Shown: positions 1 through 6,692, numbered from the stretch's first letter. The stretch is 9,749 nucleotides of DNA from Bacteroidota bacterium (GCA_023429985.1 JAEZCV010000186.1:1-9749), one strand, 5' to 3'. Numbers and translations are program-made. The notes: generated from the letters alone by a model not told the origin.

Positions 1-353
1 TGCACAACACCATCCATGGGAGCAATTACAGCAGTATGCGTTTTTCCCCAGATATCAATACCAAGATGTAATCTTCTTGGCTCTTCATTTCCGGCGCCAA
101 ACAATTCACTGCGCCTGTAAACCAGCCTGTGTTCATCATATCCACCAATACCATAACGGGCATTTTCACTTTCCAGTTTGTTATGAACATAACTGATAAA
201 ACGGTTTACATCTGAAACCAGTTCATCGGTTAATTCAGAATTTTCATGAGAAAAAACCATTGGAATGATGCGGTCGCCGGGTTCAAGAGGAACAACTTTG
301 GCAAATTCATGCCGGTGTTTTTGCAGGGCAGCAATTACAGCAGATGGTTGCAT
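1..353 (-). CDS. M23-family (LytM-type) metallopeptidase, N-terminal part, cut by window edge
   Basis: About 117 residues are visible, read from an ATG at 353-351; the 3' part lies beyond the left edge. The visible protein ends in a segment containing HLGIDIWG, with His96 and Asp100. This matches the HxxxD zinc-ligand motif that opens the M23/LytM endopeptidase domain, followed by the usual 'AVIAPMDGVV' strand. The second motif (HxH) would lie outside the window. M23 enzymes are zinc peptidases that cut peptide cross-links in peptidoglycan. An in-frame TAA at 380-378 lies just upstream with no other ATG between, so this start is well supported. The N-terminus is not a signal peptide (it is polar by residue 11), which is odd for a wall hydrolase and leaves its location open. 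It is divergent from the secreted-protein gene at 447. The family is fairly sure; the substrate is inferred. Confidence 0.85.
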   Translation of the reverse strand, partial: MQPSAVIAALQKHRHEFAKVVPLEPGDRIIPMVFSHENSELTDELVSDVNRFISYVHNKLESENARYGIGGYDEHRLVYRRSELFGAGNEEPRRLHLGIDIWGKTHTAVIAPMDGVV

Positions 354-389
354 ATGGATGATTTTGGGAGCCCGAAATTAGAACATTGT

Positions 390-401
390 GCCTGTACAGG
401 C
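390..401. promoter_or_regulatory. Perfect 12-bp palindrome between divergent genes (possible operator)
   Basis: GCCTGTACAGGC is its own reverse complement. It lies in the 93-bp gap between the M23 peptidase gene (-) and the secreted-protein gene (+). A dimeric regulator could bind here and act on both genes, but no regulator is known or encoded nearby. A 12-bp palindrome is expected about once per 4 kb by chance, so position is the only extra support. Confidence 0.3.
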
Positions 402-412
402 TCATTTAAATA

Positions 413-421
413 CAAAAGATA
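413..421 (-). promoter_or_regulatory. Weak Bacteroidota -7-like element for the M23 gene
   Basis: On the minus strand this reads TATCTTTTG, which is one base longer than the TAnnTTTG consensus. I see no TTG -33 element at the usual spacing. It lies about 60 nt upstream of the M23 start codon. No convincing element was found for the plus-strand gene at 447. Confidence 0.2.
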
Positions 422-446
422 ATAAACCCGGCTCCAGGGCGTTTTA

Positions 447-1466
447 ATGCAGATGGCCCTATTCAGACCCTTATTATTGATAGCATTATTCCTGTTTCCA
501 GTTCTTTTGCCTGCCCAAACGATTACCGGCGTATGGAAAGGAAAGATCAATAAGCAGAAAGTTGAGGTAAAGATCATTCAGAAAGGCGACAGCTTAACCG
601 GCACCTCTTATTACCATGAGAATAATGGCAATTTTCGACGTTACAGCATCCGCGGGTATTTCGACCAGGAAACCAATGCTGTTACCTGGTGGGATGACCA
701 GTTGATTGAATCGGGATCAAATTCAGGAAAGGATCCTCAAATTTCCATTGCCGATTTTAATTGTCCGGGTGGAGGCAAAATGCTGCTCGAAGGTAAATCA
801 GCCGATGTTGATGATCCTTCAGATCCTAAAGGCATTGTTGATCTGTCTAAAACAGGTAATACAAATTTTCCCGATGAATGGGATTTTGTTATTGATAATT
901 ATTTGGTAGGTGGAAATCATCCCGATATCATTGATAGTGTTGCAAGATTGAGTTCTTTACCCAGAGCAATACCTGAGCCAGTATTTGCCAAAGCAGAACC
1001 TGAGCCTTTGCCCGAATTGCCTCCTGCCAGAAAAGGCATGGTTACTATTCCGCCTCCTCCTGTTGCGGAAGTTAAACCGGAACCTGTTCAGGCGATGAAT
1101 CCGCAAACCATTGAAGAAAAATTTATTGCACGAAAGAATATATTAACGAAAGAAATTCCGGTAAGTGGCGATTCTATTGAACTGATGTTTTATGATAATG
1201 CAGAAGTTGATGGAGATTCCATTTCACTTTTCCTGAATAATAAATTAATATTTACGCATGTGCGTTTGAGTGGCAATCCTCACTCCATAAAAATTGCATT
1301 AACCGACCTTGAAGCAGAAAATGATTTGGTGATGGTTGCCGAGAACCTGGGCTCTATCCCGCCGAATACTGCTTATATGCTGGCTGTTGTTGGTGATAAA
1401 AGATATAGTGCCTATTTAGCGAGTACAGAGGAGGTGAGTGCGCTGATAAGATTGAAGAAAGAGTGA
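447..1466 (+). CDS. Secreted two-domain protein of unknown function
   Basis: This 339-residue protein has a clear signal peptide: a hydrophobic run from about residue 5 to 22, then LPAQ, with likely cleavage before Q24. The mature protein starts with a beta-rich domain (about 25-165; TGVWKGKI, GDSLTGTSYY, YSIRGYFDQE). This resembles the small barrel-like domains that open many secreted Bacteroidota proteins. A proline- and glutamate-rich linker follows (about 172-218, with PEPEPLPELPP and IPPPPV). The C-terminal domain (about 228-335) contains YDNAEVDGDSISLFLNN, a conserved-looking AENLGSIPPNTAYM stretch and VGDKRYSAYLASTE. I recognise this as a recurring uncharacterised Bacteroidota arrangement but cannot name a function. 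There is no catalytic motif, lipobox or sorting domain. A second ATG at 453 would only trim two residues. It is divergent from an M23 peptidase gene, which weakly hints at an envelope role. Confidence 0.85.
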   Translation: MQMALFRPLLLIALFLFPVLLPAQTITGVWKGKINKQKVEVKIIQKGDSLTGTSYYHENNGNFRRYSIRGYFDQETNAVTWWDDQLIESGSNSGKDPQISIADFNCPGGGKMLLEGKSADVDDPSDPKGIVDLSKTGNTNFPDEWDFVIDNYLVGGNHPDIIDSVARLSSLPRAIPEPVFAKAEPEPLPELPPARKGMVTIPPPPVAEVKPEPVQAMNPQTIEEKFIARKNILTKEIPVSGDSIELMFYDNAEVDGDSISLFLNNKLIFTHVRLSGNPHSIKIALTDLEAENDLVMVAENLGSIPPNTAYMLAVVGDKRYSAYLASTEEVSALIRLKKE

Positions 1467-1483
1467 TTTTTTGGGCATACAAA

Positions 1484-1614
1484 TTTGAACCACTGAGGCA
1501 CAAAGGCACGGAGAAACACGAAGAAGATTTGAACCACAAAGGCACTGAGGCACAAAGAAACACAGAGAAAAAACCTTTGTGCTTCTCCGTGCCTTTGTGA
1601 CTCCGTGGTTCAAA
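1484..1614. repeat. Modular GAACCAC/AGGCAC repeat: two direct copies and one inverted copy
   Basis: Three related copies of about 40 bp are present: copy 1 at 1484-1524 (+), copy 2 at 1528-1567 (+) and copy 3 at 1574-1614 (inverted). All share one frame: TTTGAACCAC, then nnAGnCAC, nnAGGCAC and nnAGAAnCAC, where nn alternates among AA, GG and TG. Copy 1 and the inverted copy differ at 5 of 41 positions; copy 2 and the inverted copy differ at about 10. Copies 2 and 3 face each other across AAAAAA (1568-1573), so transcripts can fold into a long hairpin. Most differences are A-to-G changes, which become G·U pairs in the minus-strand (leuS) transcript, so folding favours that strand. The repeat lies between two convergent genes and may act as a 3' end structure. 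Similar CACnGAGG-type repeats occur in intergenic DNA of many environmental bacteria, from memory; I cannot name a published family. Confidence 0.85.
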
Positions 1615-1643
1615 ATAATTCCCTCATTATCAATCAAACTGAA

Positions 1644-4412
1644 TCACACAACCACATTCACCATCTTCCCCTTTACGAAAATAAATTTCTTCACTTCTTT
1701 TCCTTCCACCCATTTTTGTACAACAGCATTTGCCATTACAATTTCCTGAACTTCATCCTGCGAGGCATTCATGTCAAGAACTATTTGGGTTCGCAATTTT
1801 CCATTGATGGAAACAGGATATTCTTTTGAAGTTTCAACAAGCAACTGGGGATCGTATGTAGGAAAGGAAGCATCAATAACAGAACTACGGTTACCTAACT
1901 TATGCCATAATTCCTCGCTGATATGCGGTGCGTAAGAAGCCAATAAGATCAATAGAGGTTGAAGAATTTCTTTTTTGTGCGATTTCAACTCGGTAAGTTC
2001 ATTTACACAAACCATGAAAGCACTTACCGCTGTATTGTATGAAAACCTTTCCGTGTCTTCTGCTATCTTCTTTATTGTTTTATGCAAAACTTTTAGTTCC
2101 GCTGGTGTTGCCTTTTCGTCAGAAACAATAAAACCCTTCTCACTATAAAACAATCGCCATAGTTTTTTCAAAAAGCGGTGCACCCCTTCTATACCTTTGG
2201 TATCCCATGGCTTGCTCATTTCAACAGGCCCAAGGAACATTTCGTACATGCGGAATGTATCAGCGCCATACTTTTCAACAATATGCGTGGGATTGACGGT
2301 ATTAAAAAGTCGCTTACTCATTTTCTCCACTTCCACACCGCAGATATATTTTCCATCTTCAAGGATGAACTCCGCATTGGCATGATCGGGCTTTGCCTTT
2401 TTAAATGCATCTGTATCGAGTTCCACACCATCCACCATGTTAACATCAACATTCAATGCATCCGTTTCATACTGGTCTTTTAATCCTGCAGATACATACT
2501 GATGCGTGCCCCTGATCCTGTAAACAAACCTGGAAGAGCCCTGGATCATTCCCTGGTTCAGCAATTTCTTAAAGGGTTCATCAAAAGATATTAAACCGAG
2601 ATCGTAAAATGCTTTTGTCCACATACGGCTGTATAATAAATGCCCTACCGCATGCTCGGTTCCTCCTACATAAAGATCTACCTGGTTCCAGTAATCGCTG
2701 TTCTTCCTGTTACAGAATTCATTGTTGTTATGAGGATCCATATAACGAAGAAAATACCATGATGAGCCTGCGTAACCGGGCATAGTGTTGGTCTCGAGGT
2801 TTTGTGATCTCCATTCATCAATATTTGCAAGCGGCCCCTCTCCTTCCGGACCTGGCTTATAACTTTCTACGTGCGGAAGTTCAAGTGGCAGTTCAGATTC
2901 TTTTAAGGGATAAGCAATTCCATTGATCCATTTTACTGGGAAAGGCTCACCCCAATAACGCTGACGGCTAAACGCAGCATCCCTGATCCTGTAGTTTGTT
3001 TTTCTTTTTCCAATCCCCATTTCTTCCAGCTCCGATATTACCAGATCCACAGCTTCCTTCATCTTCTTTCCATTTAAAAATCCACTGTTGGAAAGAACAC
3101 CATCTTTGGTTGCATTAGCTTCTTCACCATTATAATCATCACCAATTATGTTGGTAATGGGTAAAGAAAAATGTTTGGCGAATTTGTGGTCTCTTTCATC
3201 ACCGCTCGGCACAGCCATGATGGCACCCGTACCATAACCTGCCAGCACATATTCCGATATCCAGATGGGAATTTCCTTTTCATTAAATGGATTGATTGCA
3301 TACGCACCTGTAAATACCCCGGTGATCTTTTTTTCTGCCATGCGCTCGCGCTCACTCCTGCTGTTTACATAAGCAAGGTATTCATCAACAGCTTTTTTAT
3401 GTTGAGATGTGGTTATGTGTTCAACCAGTTCGTGTTCCGGGGCAATTACCATGAAGTCGACACCAAAAATGGTATCGGGTCTGGTGGTATAAACTTCTAA
3501 ATGCTTATCTGAATCTTTAATTTGAAAACTAATTTCAGCACCCGAACTTTTGCCGATCCAGTTCGATTGCATTTCTTTCATGGCTTCGCTGAAATCAACC
3601 GTATCAAGTCCCCTCAACAATCTTTCGGCATATTCGGTAATACGCAGGTACCATTGCCTCAGCTTCTTTTTCACTACAGGATGTCCGCCTCTTTCGCTAA
3701 AGCCATTGATCACTTCATCGTTGGCAAGAACGGTTCCCAAAGCTTCGCACCAGTTCACCTCACCAATTCCGCAATAGGCCACACGGTATTCCATTAAAAT
3801 GGATTGCTGTGTAAATTCATCAAAGCTTTTCCATTCACCTGCCGTAAAATTATTTTTGCCGGTTGATGAAACCTGGTATTGAGGATTTGGAAATGGATGA
3901 TCTGTATTTCCTTTTGTTTCAAAAATATCTACCAAACCGGTAATGGGTTCGGTTTTATCTGACTTCCTGTTATACCAGCTATTGAACAATTGAAGAAACA
4001 GCCATTGCGTCCATTTATAATATTGGGGATCGGAAGTTCTTACTTCTCTTGACCAGTCGTAGCAAAATCCAATTTTATCGAGCTGACTTCTGAAAGTAGC
4101 TATATTCTTTGCCGTGCTTAGGGCTGGATGCACACCATGCTCAATAGCATATTGTTCGGCGGGAAGTCCAAACGCATCATAACCCATTGGATGCAGCACA
4201 TTAAAGCCCTTAAGTCTTTTATACCTGGAAAAAATATCCGAAGCAATATAGCCTAAAGGATGTCCCACATGCAACCCGGCTCCACTTGGATAAGGAAACA
4301 TATCAAGCACATAATATTTGGGTTTTGAAGATTCATCGGGAACTTTATAGATGCCGGTATCATTCCAGTGCTGCTGCCACTTAACTTCTATATCACGGAA
4401 ATTGTATTCCAT
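1644..4412 (-). CDS. leuS: Leucine--tRNA ligase (class Ia, with editing domain)
   Basis: LeuS charges tRNA-Leu with leucine in the cytoplasm and hydrolyses mischarged products. The 922 residues are complete. The HIGH motif appears as HVGH (48-51) after DMFPYPSGAGL. The CP1 editing domain shows TTRPDT (309-314) and GTGAIMAVPSGDERD (394-408), which holds the conserved editing aspartate. DAAFSRQRYWGEPFP (478-492) and the GYAGSSWYFLRYMDP block (546-560) fit the catalytic core. The KMSKS loop is KMSKR (697-701). An anticodon-binding helical domain (about 740-850) and a C-terminal domain ending in KKFIFVKGKMVNVVV follow. Residues about 150-215 form an insertion relative to E. coli LeuS, interrupting the zinc-region equivalent; from memory this is typical of Bacteroidota. 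The start is the ATG at 4412-4410, which gives the usual MEYNFRDIE N-terminus. It stands alone, convergent with the 447 gene and divergent from ftsX. Confidence 0.98.
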   Translation of the reverse strand: MEYNFRDIEVKWQQHWNDTGIYKVPDESSKPKYYVLDMFPYPSGAGLHVGHPLGYIASDIFSRYKRLKGFNVLHPMGYDAFGLPAEQYAIEHGVHPALSTAKNIATFRSQLDKIGFCYDWSREVRTSDPQYYKWTQWLFLQLFNSWYNRKSDKTEPITGLVDIFETKGNTDHPFPNPQYQVSSTGKNNFTAGEWKSFDEFTQQSILMEYRVAYCGIGEVNWCEALGTVLANDEVINGFSERGGHPVVKKKLRQWYLRITEYAERLLRGLDTVDFSEAMKEMQSNWIGKSSGAEISFQIKDSDKHLEVYTTRPDTIFGVDFMVIAPEHELVEHITTSQHKKAVDEYLAYVNSRSERERMAEKKITGVFTGAYAINPFNEKEIPIWISEYVLAGYGTGAIMAVPSGDERDHKFAKHFSLPITNIIGDDYNGEEANATKDGVLSNSGFLNGKKMKEAVDLVISELEEMGIGKRKTNYRIRDAAFSRQRYWGEPFPVKWINGIAYPLKESELPLELPHVESYKPGPEGEGPLANIDEWRSQNLETNTMPGYAGSSWYFLRYMDPHNNNEFCNRKNSDYWNQVDLYVGGTEHAVGHLLYSRMWTKAFYDLGLISFDEPFKKLLNQGMIQGSSRFVYRIRGTHQYVSAGLKDQYETDALNVDVNMVDGVELDTDAFKKAKPDHANAEFILEDGKYICGVEVEKMSKRLFNTVNPTHIVEKYGADTFRMYEMFLGPVEMSKPWDTKGIEGVHRFLKKLWRLFYSEKGFIVSDEKATPAELKVLHKTIKKIAEDTERFSYNTAVSAFMVCVNELTELKSHKKEILQPLLILLASYAPHISEELWHKLGNRSSVIDASFPTYDPQLLVETSKEYPVSINGKLRTQIVLDMNASQDEVQEIVMANAVVQKWVEGKEVKKFIFVKGKMVNVVV

Positions 4413-4455
4413 TTAATGATTCTGATTTATCTGTAATGAATAAAATGTGAAAGAA

Positions 4456-4493
4456 CCTGCTATTGCTCAAAACGGGCAATATACAGAAGCAGG
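4456..4493 (-). promoter_or_regulatory. Two-part inverted repeat in presumed leuS leader
   Basis: The outer arms CCTGCT (4456-4461) and AGCAGG (4488-4493) are perfect complements. The inner arms ATTGCTC (4462-4468) and GGGCAAT (4474-4480) pair over 6 of 7 positions around a 5-nt loop, with a 7-nt bulge on one side (4481-4487). If leuS is transcribed from the element at 4511-4518, this structure lies in its 5' leader, about 45 nt before the start codon. I see no leader peptide with an ATG in the minus-strand leader and no T-box motif that I can recognise. It may be a leader hairpin or a protein-binding site; neither is proven. Confidence 0.4.
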
Positions 4494-4510
4494 CAATCGT
4501 TAGAGAACCG

Positions 4511-4518
4511 CAAAAATA
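4511..4518 (-). promoter_or_regulatory. Bacteroidota -7 promoter element for leuS
   Basis: The minus strand reads TATTTTTG, an exact match to TAnnTTTG. The nearest upstream TTTTG (minus strand of 4544-4548) is 25 nt away, longer than the usual spacing, so only the -7 part is convincing. It would give a leader of roughly 90-95 nt before the leuS start. Confidence 0.45.
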
Positions 4519-4564
4519 GATGATTCGTCTTTTAAAATTTTTGCAAAAGCACCTGCCTGACCCA

Positions 4565-4591
4565 TTGCTAAGCACCAAACCTTTATTTTTG
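4565..4591 (+). promoter_or_regulatory. Bacteroidota promoter for ftsX (TTG ... TATTTTTG)
   Basis: TATTTTTG at 4584-4591 matches the Bacteroidota -7 consensus TAnnTTTG exactly. A TTG at 4565-4567 lies 16 nt upstream, just under the reported spacing range. Transcription would start near 4598, leaving a short leader of about 15 nt before the ftsX ATG at 4613. There is no clear Shine-Dalgarno sequence, as is common in this phylum. Confidence 0.55.
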
Positions 4592-4612
4592 TTCATATCT
4601 AAAATCTGATTC

Positions 4613-5485
4613 ATGGCTCAAACAAGCAAAGCGGCAGCCCGGAGGGGAAAACCATCTTATGTTATGTCCATTATAGGTGTTACACTGGTACTTTTCCTTT
4701 TAGGAATTGTAGGCTGGCTGGTGATCAATGCAAATAAACTGGGCGATTATTTCAGGGAAAATGTTGAGGTAAGAACCTTTTTAAGGGGAGAAATGGCAGC
4801 CAAGGACAGTGCAGCCCTGATAGACTATATTGCTTCCCGGCCTTATGTAAATTCTTATGAATATGTTGACAAGGAAGCAGCAAAGAAAAAATATATTGAC
4901 GAAGGAAATGAAGACTGGGACAAGGTTTTAGACTATAACCCGCTTCCCAACAGTATTAATTTCCGTTTGAAAAAAGAATACGTGAATGTTGATACCCTTG
5001 AAGCCATCAAGGCCGATTTGGAACAAAACATGCACGTGACCGATGTACAGTACCAGAAAGCGCTTGTTACCACGCTGGATAAGAATATTCGCCAGGTAAG
5101 TATAGGATTGCTAGCTGTTGCTATTTTGATAGCCATCTCGGTGATCTTCCTGATAGATAATACCATCAGGCTGGCTATGTTCAGTAACAGGTTCCTTATT
5201 AAAACCATGCAAATGGTTGGGGCCACGCGCTGGTTTATTGCAAAGCCTTTAAACATCAGGGCTGTGGTAAATGGTGCCATCAGTGCTTTAATAGCCATTG
5301 GACTGGTTTATGCTGTGATCCTTGCTGTGCGTAATTACCTGCCCGAACTGGCAGCCCTCCACGATACCAATATGATGCTGATACTGTTTTTATTGCTGCT
5401 GATCATTGGTATTTCCATTACGCTTTTCAGTACTTACAGGAGTGTGCTGAAATACCTGAAGATGAAGCTCGACGATCTTTATTAA
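4613..5485 (+). CDS. ftsX: Cell division protein FtsX (permease-like, four TM segments)
   Basis: FtsX is the inner-membrane partner of the ATPase FtsE; the complex acts at the division site and controls peptidoglycan hydrolases. The 290-residue protein has the family layout: a short basic N-terminus, TM1 (about 17-39), a periplasmic domain of about 120 residues (40-160) and three further TM segments (about 161-181, 217-238 and 252-273). The cytoplasmic loop after TM2 carries NTIRLAMFSNRFLIKTMQMV followed by GATRWFI (183-208), the most conserved FtsX/MacB-type signature. The C-terminus YLKMKLDDLY is typical of Bacteroidota homologues. No ftsE is adjacent; in this phylum ftsE is often elsewhere. 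The ATG at 4613 follows a good promoter at close range, and a strong terminator follows the stop, so ftsX may be largely monocistronic. Confidence 0.95.
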   Translation: MAQTSKAAARRGKPSYVMSIIGVTLVLFLLGIVGWLVINANKLGDYFRENVEVRTFLRGEMAAKDSAALIDYIASRPYVNSYEYVDKEAAKKKYIDEGNEDWDKVLDYNPLPNSINFRLKKEYVNVDTLEAIKADLEQNMHVTDVQYQKALVTTLDKNIRQVSIGLLAVAILIAISVIFLIDNTIRLAMFSNRFLIKTMQMVGATRWFIAKPLNIRAVVNGAISALIAIGLVYAVILAVRNYLPELAALHDTNMMLILFLLLLIIGISITLFSTYRSVLKYLKMKLDDLY

Positions 5486-5488
5486 TAT

Positions 5489-5524
5489 TTTTTGGTTCCC
5501 CGGTAAATGCGAGGGAACCAAAAA
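5489..5524 (+). terminator. Strong hairpin terminator after ftsX
   Basis: TTTTTGGTTCCC (5489-5500) and GGGAACCAAAAA (5513-5524) are perfect 12-bp complements around a 12-nt loop, starting 4 nt after the ftsX stop. A T-rich run (CTTTCTTTATTTT) follows. The A/T ends make it symmetrical, so it could work on either strand. It separates ftsX from the DUF3098–uppP pair. Confidence 0.85.
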
Positions 5525-5531
5525 CTTTCTT

Positions 5532-5538
5532 TATTTTG
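5532..5538 (+). promoter_or_regulatory. Weak -7-like element before the DUF3098 gene
   Basis: TATTTTG is one base short of TAnnTTTG. It lies 18 nt before the DUF3098 start and directly after the ftsX terminator. No TTG is visible at the expected upstream distance. A promoter is expected here because of the terminator, but the match is poor. Confidence 0.25.
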
Positions 5539-5556
5539 CCCACTTAAGCTGATCTC

Positions 5557-5829
5557 ATGAAAGAAAAAAAAGCTACTCCCATTGCTAAAAAAGACCCTGC
5601 GGGCATGATACCTCTTTTTGAAAAAGGCAATTTTACGCTAATGCTTATTGGTGCAGGTTTAATGGTGCTGGGCTACCTTTTAATGGCGGGTGGCAGATCG
5701 GAAGGTCCTCATGTTTTTAATCCGGATGAGATCTATGGTTTTCGCCGCATCACACTTGCTCCCTTACTCATTCTTGCGGGACTGGTAGTTGAACTCATTG
5801 CCATTTTTCGTGTTCCCAAAAAAGGTTAA
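5557..5829 (+). CDS. DUF3098 family small membrane protein
   Basis: This 90-residue protein has a charged N-terminus (KEKKATPIAKKD) and two hydrophobic segments (about 27-45 and 67-84). Between them is a loop with FNPDEIYGFRRITLAPL (about 54-70), the most recognisable part of the family. The last residues, RVPKKG, are basic. With two TM segments both termini should lie on the same side; the basic ends suggest the cytoplasmic side. The function is unknown. The family is largely confined to Bacteroidota and is often found between ftsX and uppP, as here. Its stop is 12 bp before the uppP start, so the two are probably co-transcribed. The place next to division and wall-precursor genes suggests an envelope role, but nothing in the sequence proves it. 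Confidence 0.9.
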   Translation: MKEKKATPIAKKDPAGMIPLFEKGNFTLMLIGAGLMVLGYLLMAGGRSEGPHVFNPDEIYGFRRITLAPLLILAGLVVELIAIFRVPKKG

Positions 5830-5841
5830 TCATTTACCAGG

Positions 5842-6660
5842 ATGACCATTCTTGAAGCCATCATCATTGCAGTAGTGGAGGGCATAACCGAATTCCTTCC
5901 CATATCATCCACCGGTCATATGATCATTGCCAGCTCACTGCTCGGCATCAGTGAAGATAATTTTACCAAGTTATTTGAAGTGGCCATACAATTAGGCGCT
6001 ATCATGTCGGTGGTGGTATTGTATTGGAAAAAGTTTGTAGATTTTTCGCGTTGGCAGTTTTATGCCAAACTTCTAATTGGTGTGATACCGGCTTTGGTTC
6101 TTGGTTATTTATTTAACGACCAGATAGAGGCCTGGTTGGAAAGTCCAACCATTGTTGCAGTGAGCTTATTGCTTGGAGGCATTGTACTCTTGTATATTGA
6201 CAGGTTTTTCAATCATCCTACCATAGAAAAAGATGAGCAGATCAGTTATGGAAAGGCTTTTATTATTGGTTGCTGGCAGGTGCTTGCTATGATTCCCGGC
6301 GTGAGCAGAAGTGCTTCATCCATCATTGGGGGTATGCAGCAAAAGCTAACACGAAACCTTGCTGCTGAATTTTCTTTTTTCCTTGCCGTTCCTACCATGT
6401 TTGCTGCTGCGGCATATTCTTTAATACTTAAGGACTGGAACGAAAACGGTGTTGAAGTAAAAGGATACGAATTGCTGCTGGCCACTGAAGGAAATGTTGT
6501 TGCTTTTATCATTGGAAACATTGTTGCCTTTGTAGTGGCCTTGCTTGCCATTAAGTTTTTTATTAATTACCTGAAGCAATATGGTTTCAGGGTATTTGGA
6601 ATTTACAGGATCGTTGTTGGGATTATATTGCTGTTGTTGATTGGACTGGGATATTTATAG
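5842..6660 (+). CDS. uppP: Undecaprenyl-diphosphate phosphatase
   Basis: UppP (BacA family) removes one phosphate from undecaprenyl diphosphate, recycling the lipid carrier for peptidoglycan and other surface polymers; extra activity gives bacitracin resistance. The 272 residues match the family's usual length. Signature one is EGITEFLPISSTGH (13-26), with the glutamates (13, 17) and His26 of the active site. Signature two is PGVSRSASSIIGGM (152-165), with Arg156. About eight hydrophobic segments follow each other with short loops, and the protein ends in the usual hydrophobic tail (IILLLLIGLGYL). The first signature sits right at the N-terminus, as in other members, which supports the ATG at 5842. 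The gene lies 12 bp after DUF3098. In many Bacteroidota truB follows uppP; here it does not. The stop codon TAG is part of the heptad repeat that follows. Confidence 0.97.
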   Translation: MTILEAIIIAVVEGITEFLPISSTGHMIIASSLLGISEDNFTKLFEVAIQLGAIMSVVVLYWKKFVDFSRWQFYAKLLIGVIPALVLGYLFNDQIEAWLESPTIVAVSLLLGGIVLLYIDRFFNHPTIEKDEQISYGKAFIIGCWQVLAMIPGVSRSASSIIGGMQQKLTRNLAAEFSFFLAVPTMFAAAAYSLILKDWNENGVEVKGYELLLATEGNVVAFIIGNIVAFVVALLAIKFFINYLKQYGFRVFGIYRIVVGIILLLLIGLGYL

Positions 6661-6692
6661 TGAATAGTGATTGGTGAGTAGTGAGTAGTGAA
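6658..6692 (+). repeat. TGAnTAG heptad repeat in register with the uppP stop codon
   Basis: After the uppP stop TAG (6658-6660) come TGAATAG, TGATTGG, TGAGTAG, TGAGTAG and TGAA. Each 7-bp unit carries TGA, and three of the four full units also carry TAG. Because 7 is not a multiple of 3, the array puts stop codons in all three frames. TGAnTAG-type repeats recur in Bacteroidota intergenic DNA, from memory. Confidence 0.8.

Noticed and set aside
21..343. Exact 14-bp direct repeat AGCAATTACAGCAG at 21-34 and 330-343
   Set aside because: Both copies lie within the M23 coding sequence and encode the short peptide AVIA in the same frame. It is most simply explained by chance codon use, with no flanking sign of insertion.
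1354..1637. Two small minus-strand reading frames (69 and 73 codons) over the repeat region, rich in Cys, Leu and Ser
   Set aside because: They are translations of the GAACCAC/AGGCAC repeat and of the 3' end of the gene at 447. Such repeat-derived frames look protein-like but have no family signs or start context.
1467..1643. A transposable element in the leuS/secreted-protein gap
   Set aside because: No transposase, no target-site duplication and no clear element ends beyond the repeat copies themselves.
2178..3797. Plus-strand frames of 60-110 codons inside leuS
   Set aside because: They run antisense to a clearly intact leuS and have no recognisable domains. They are chance frames of the opposite strand.
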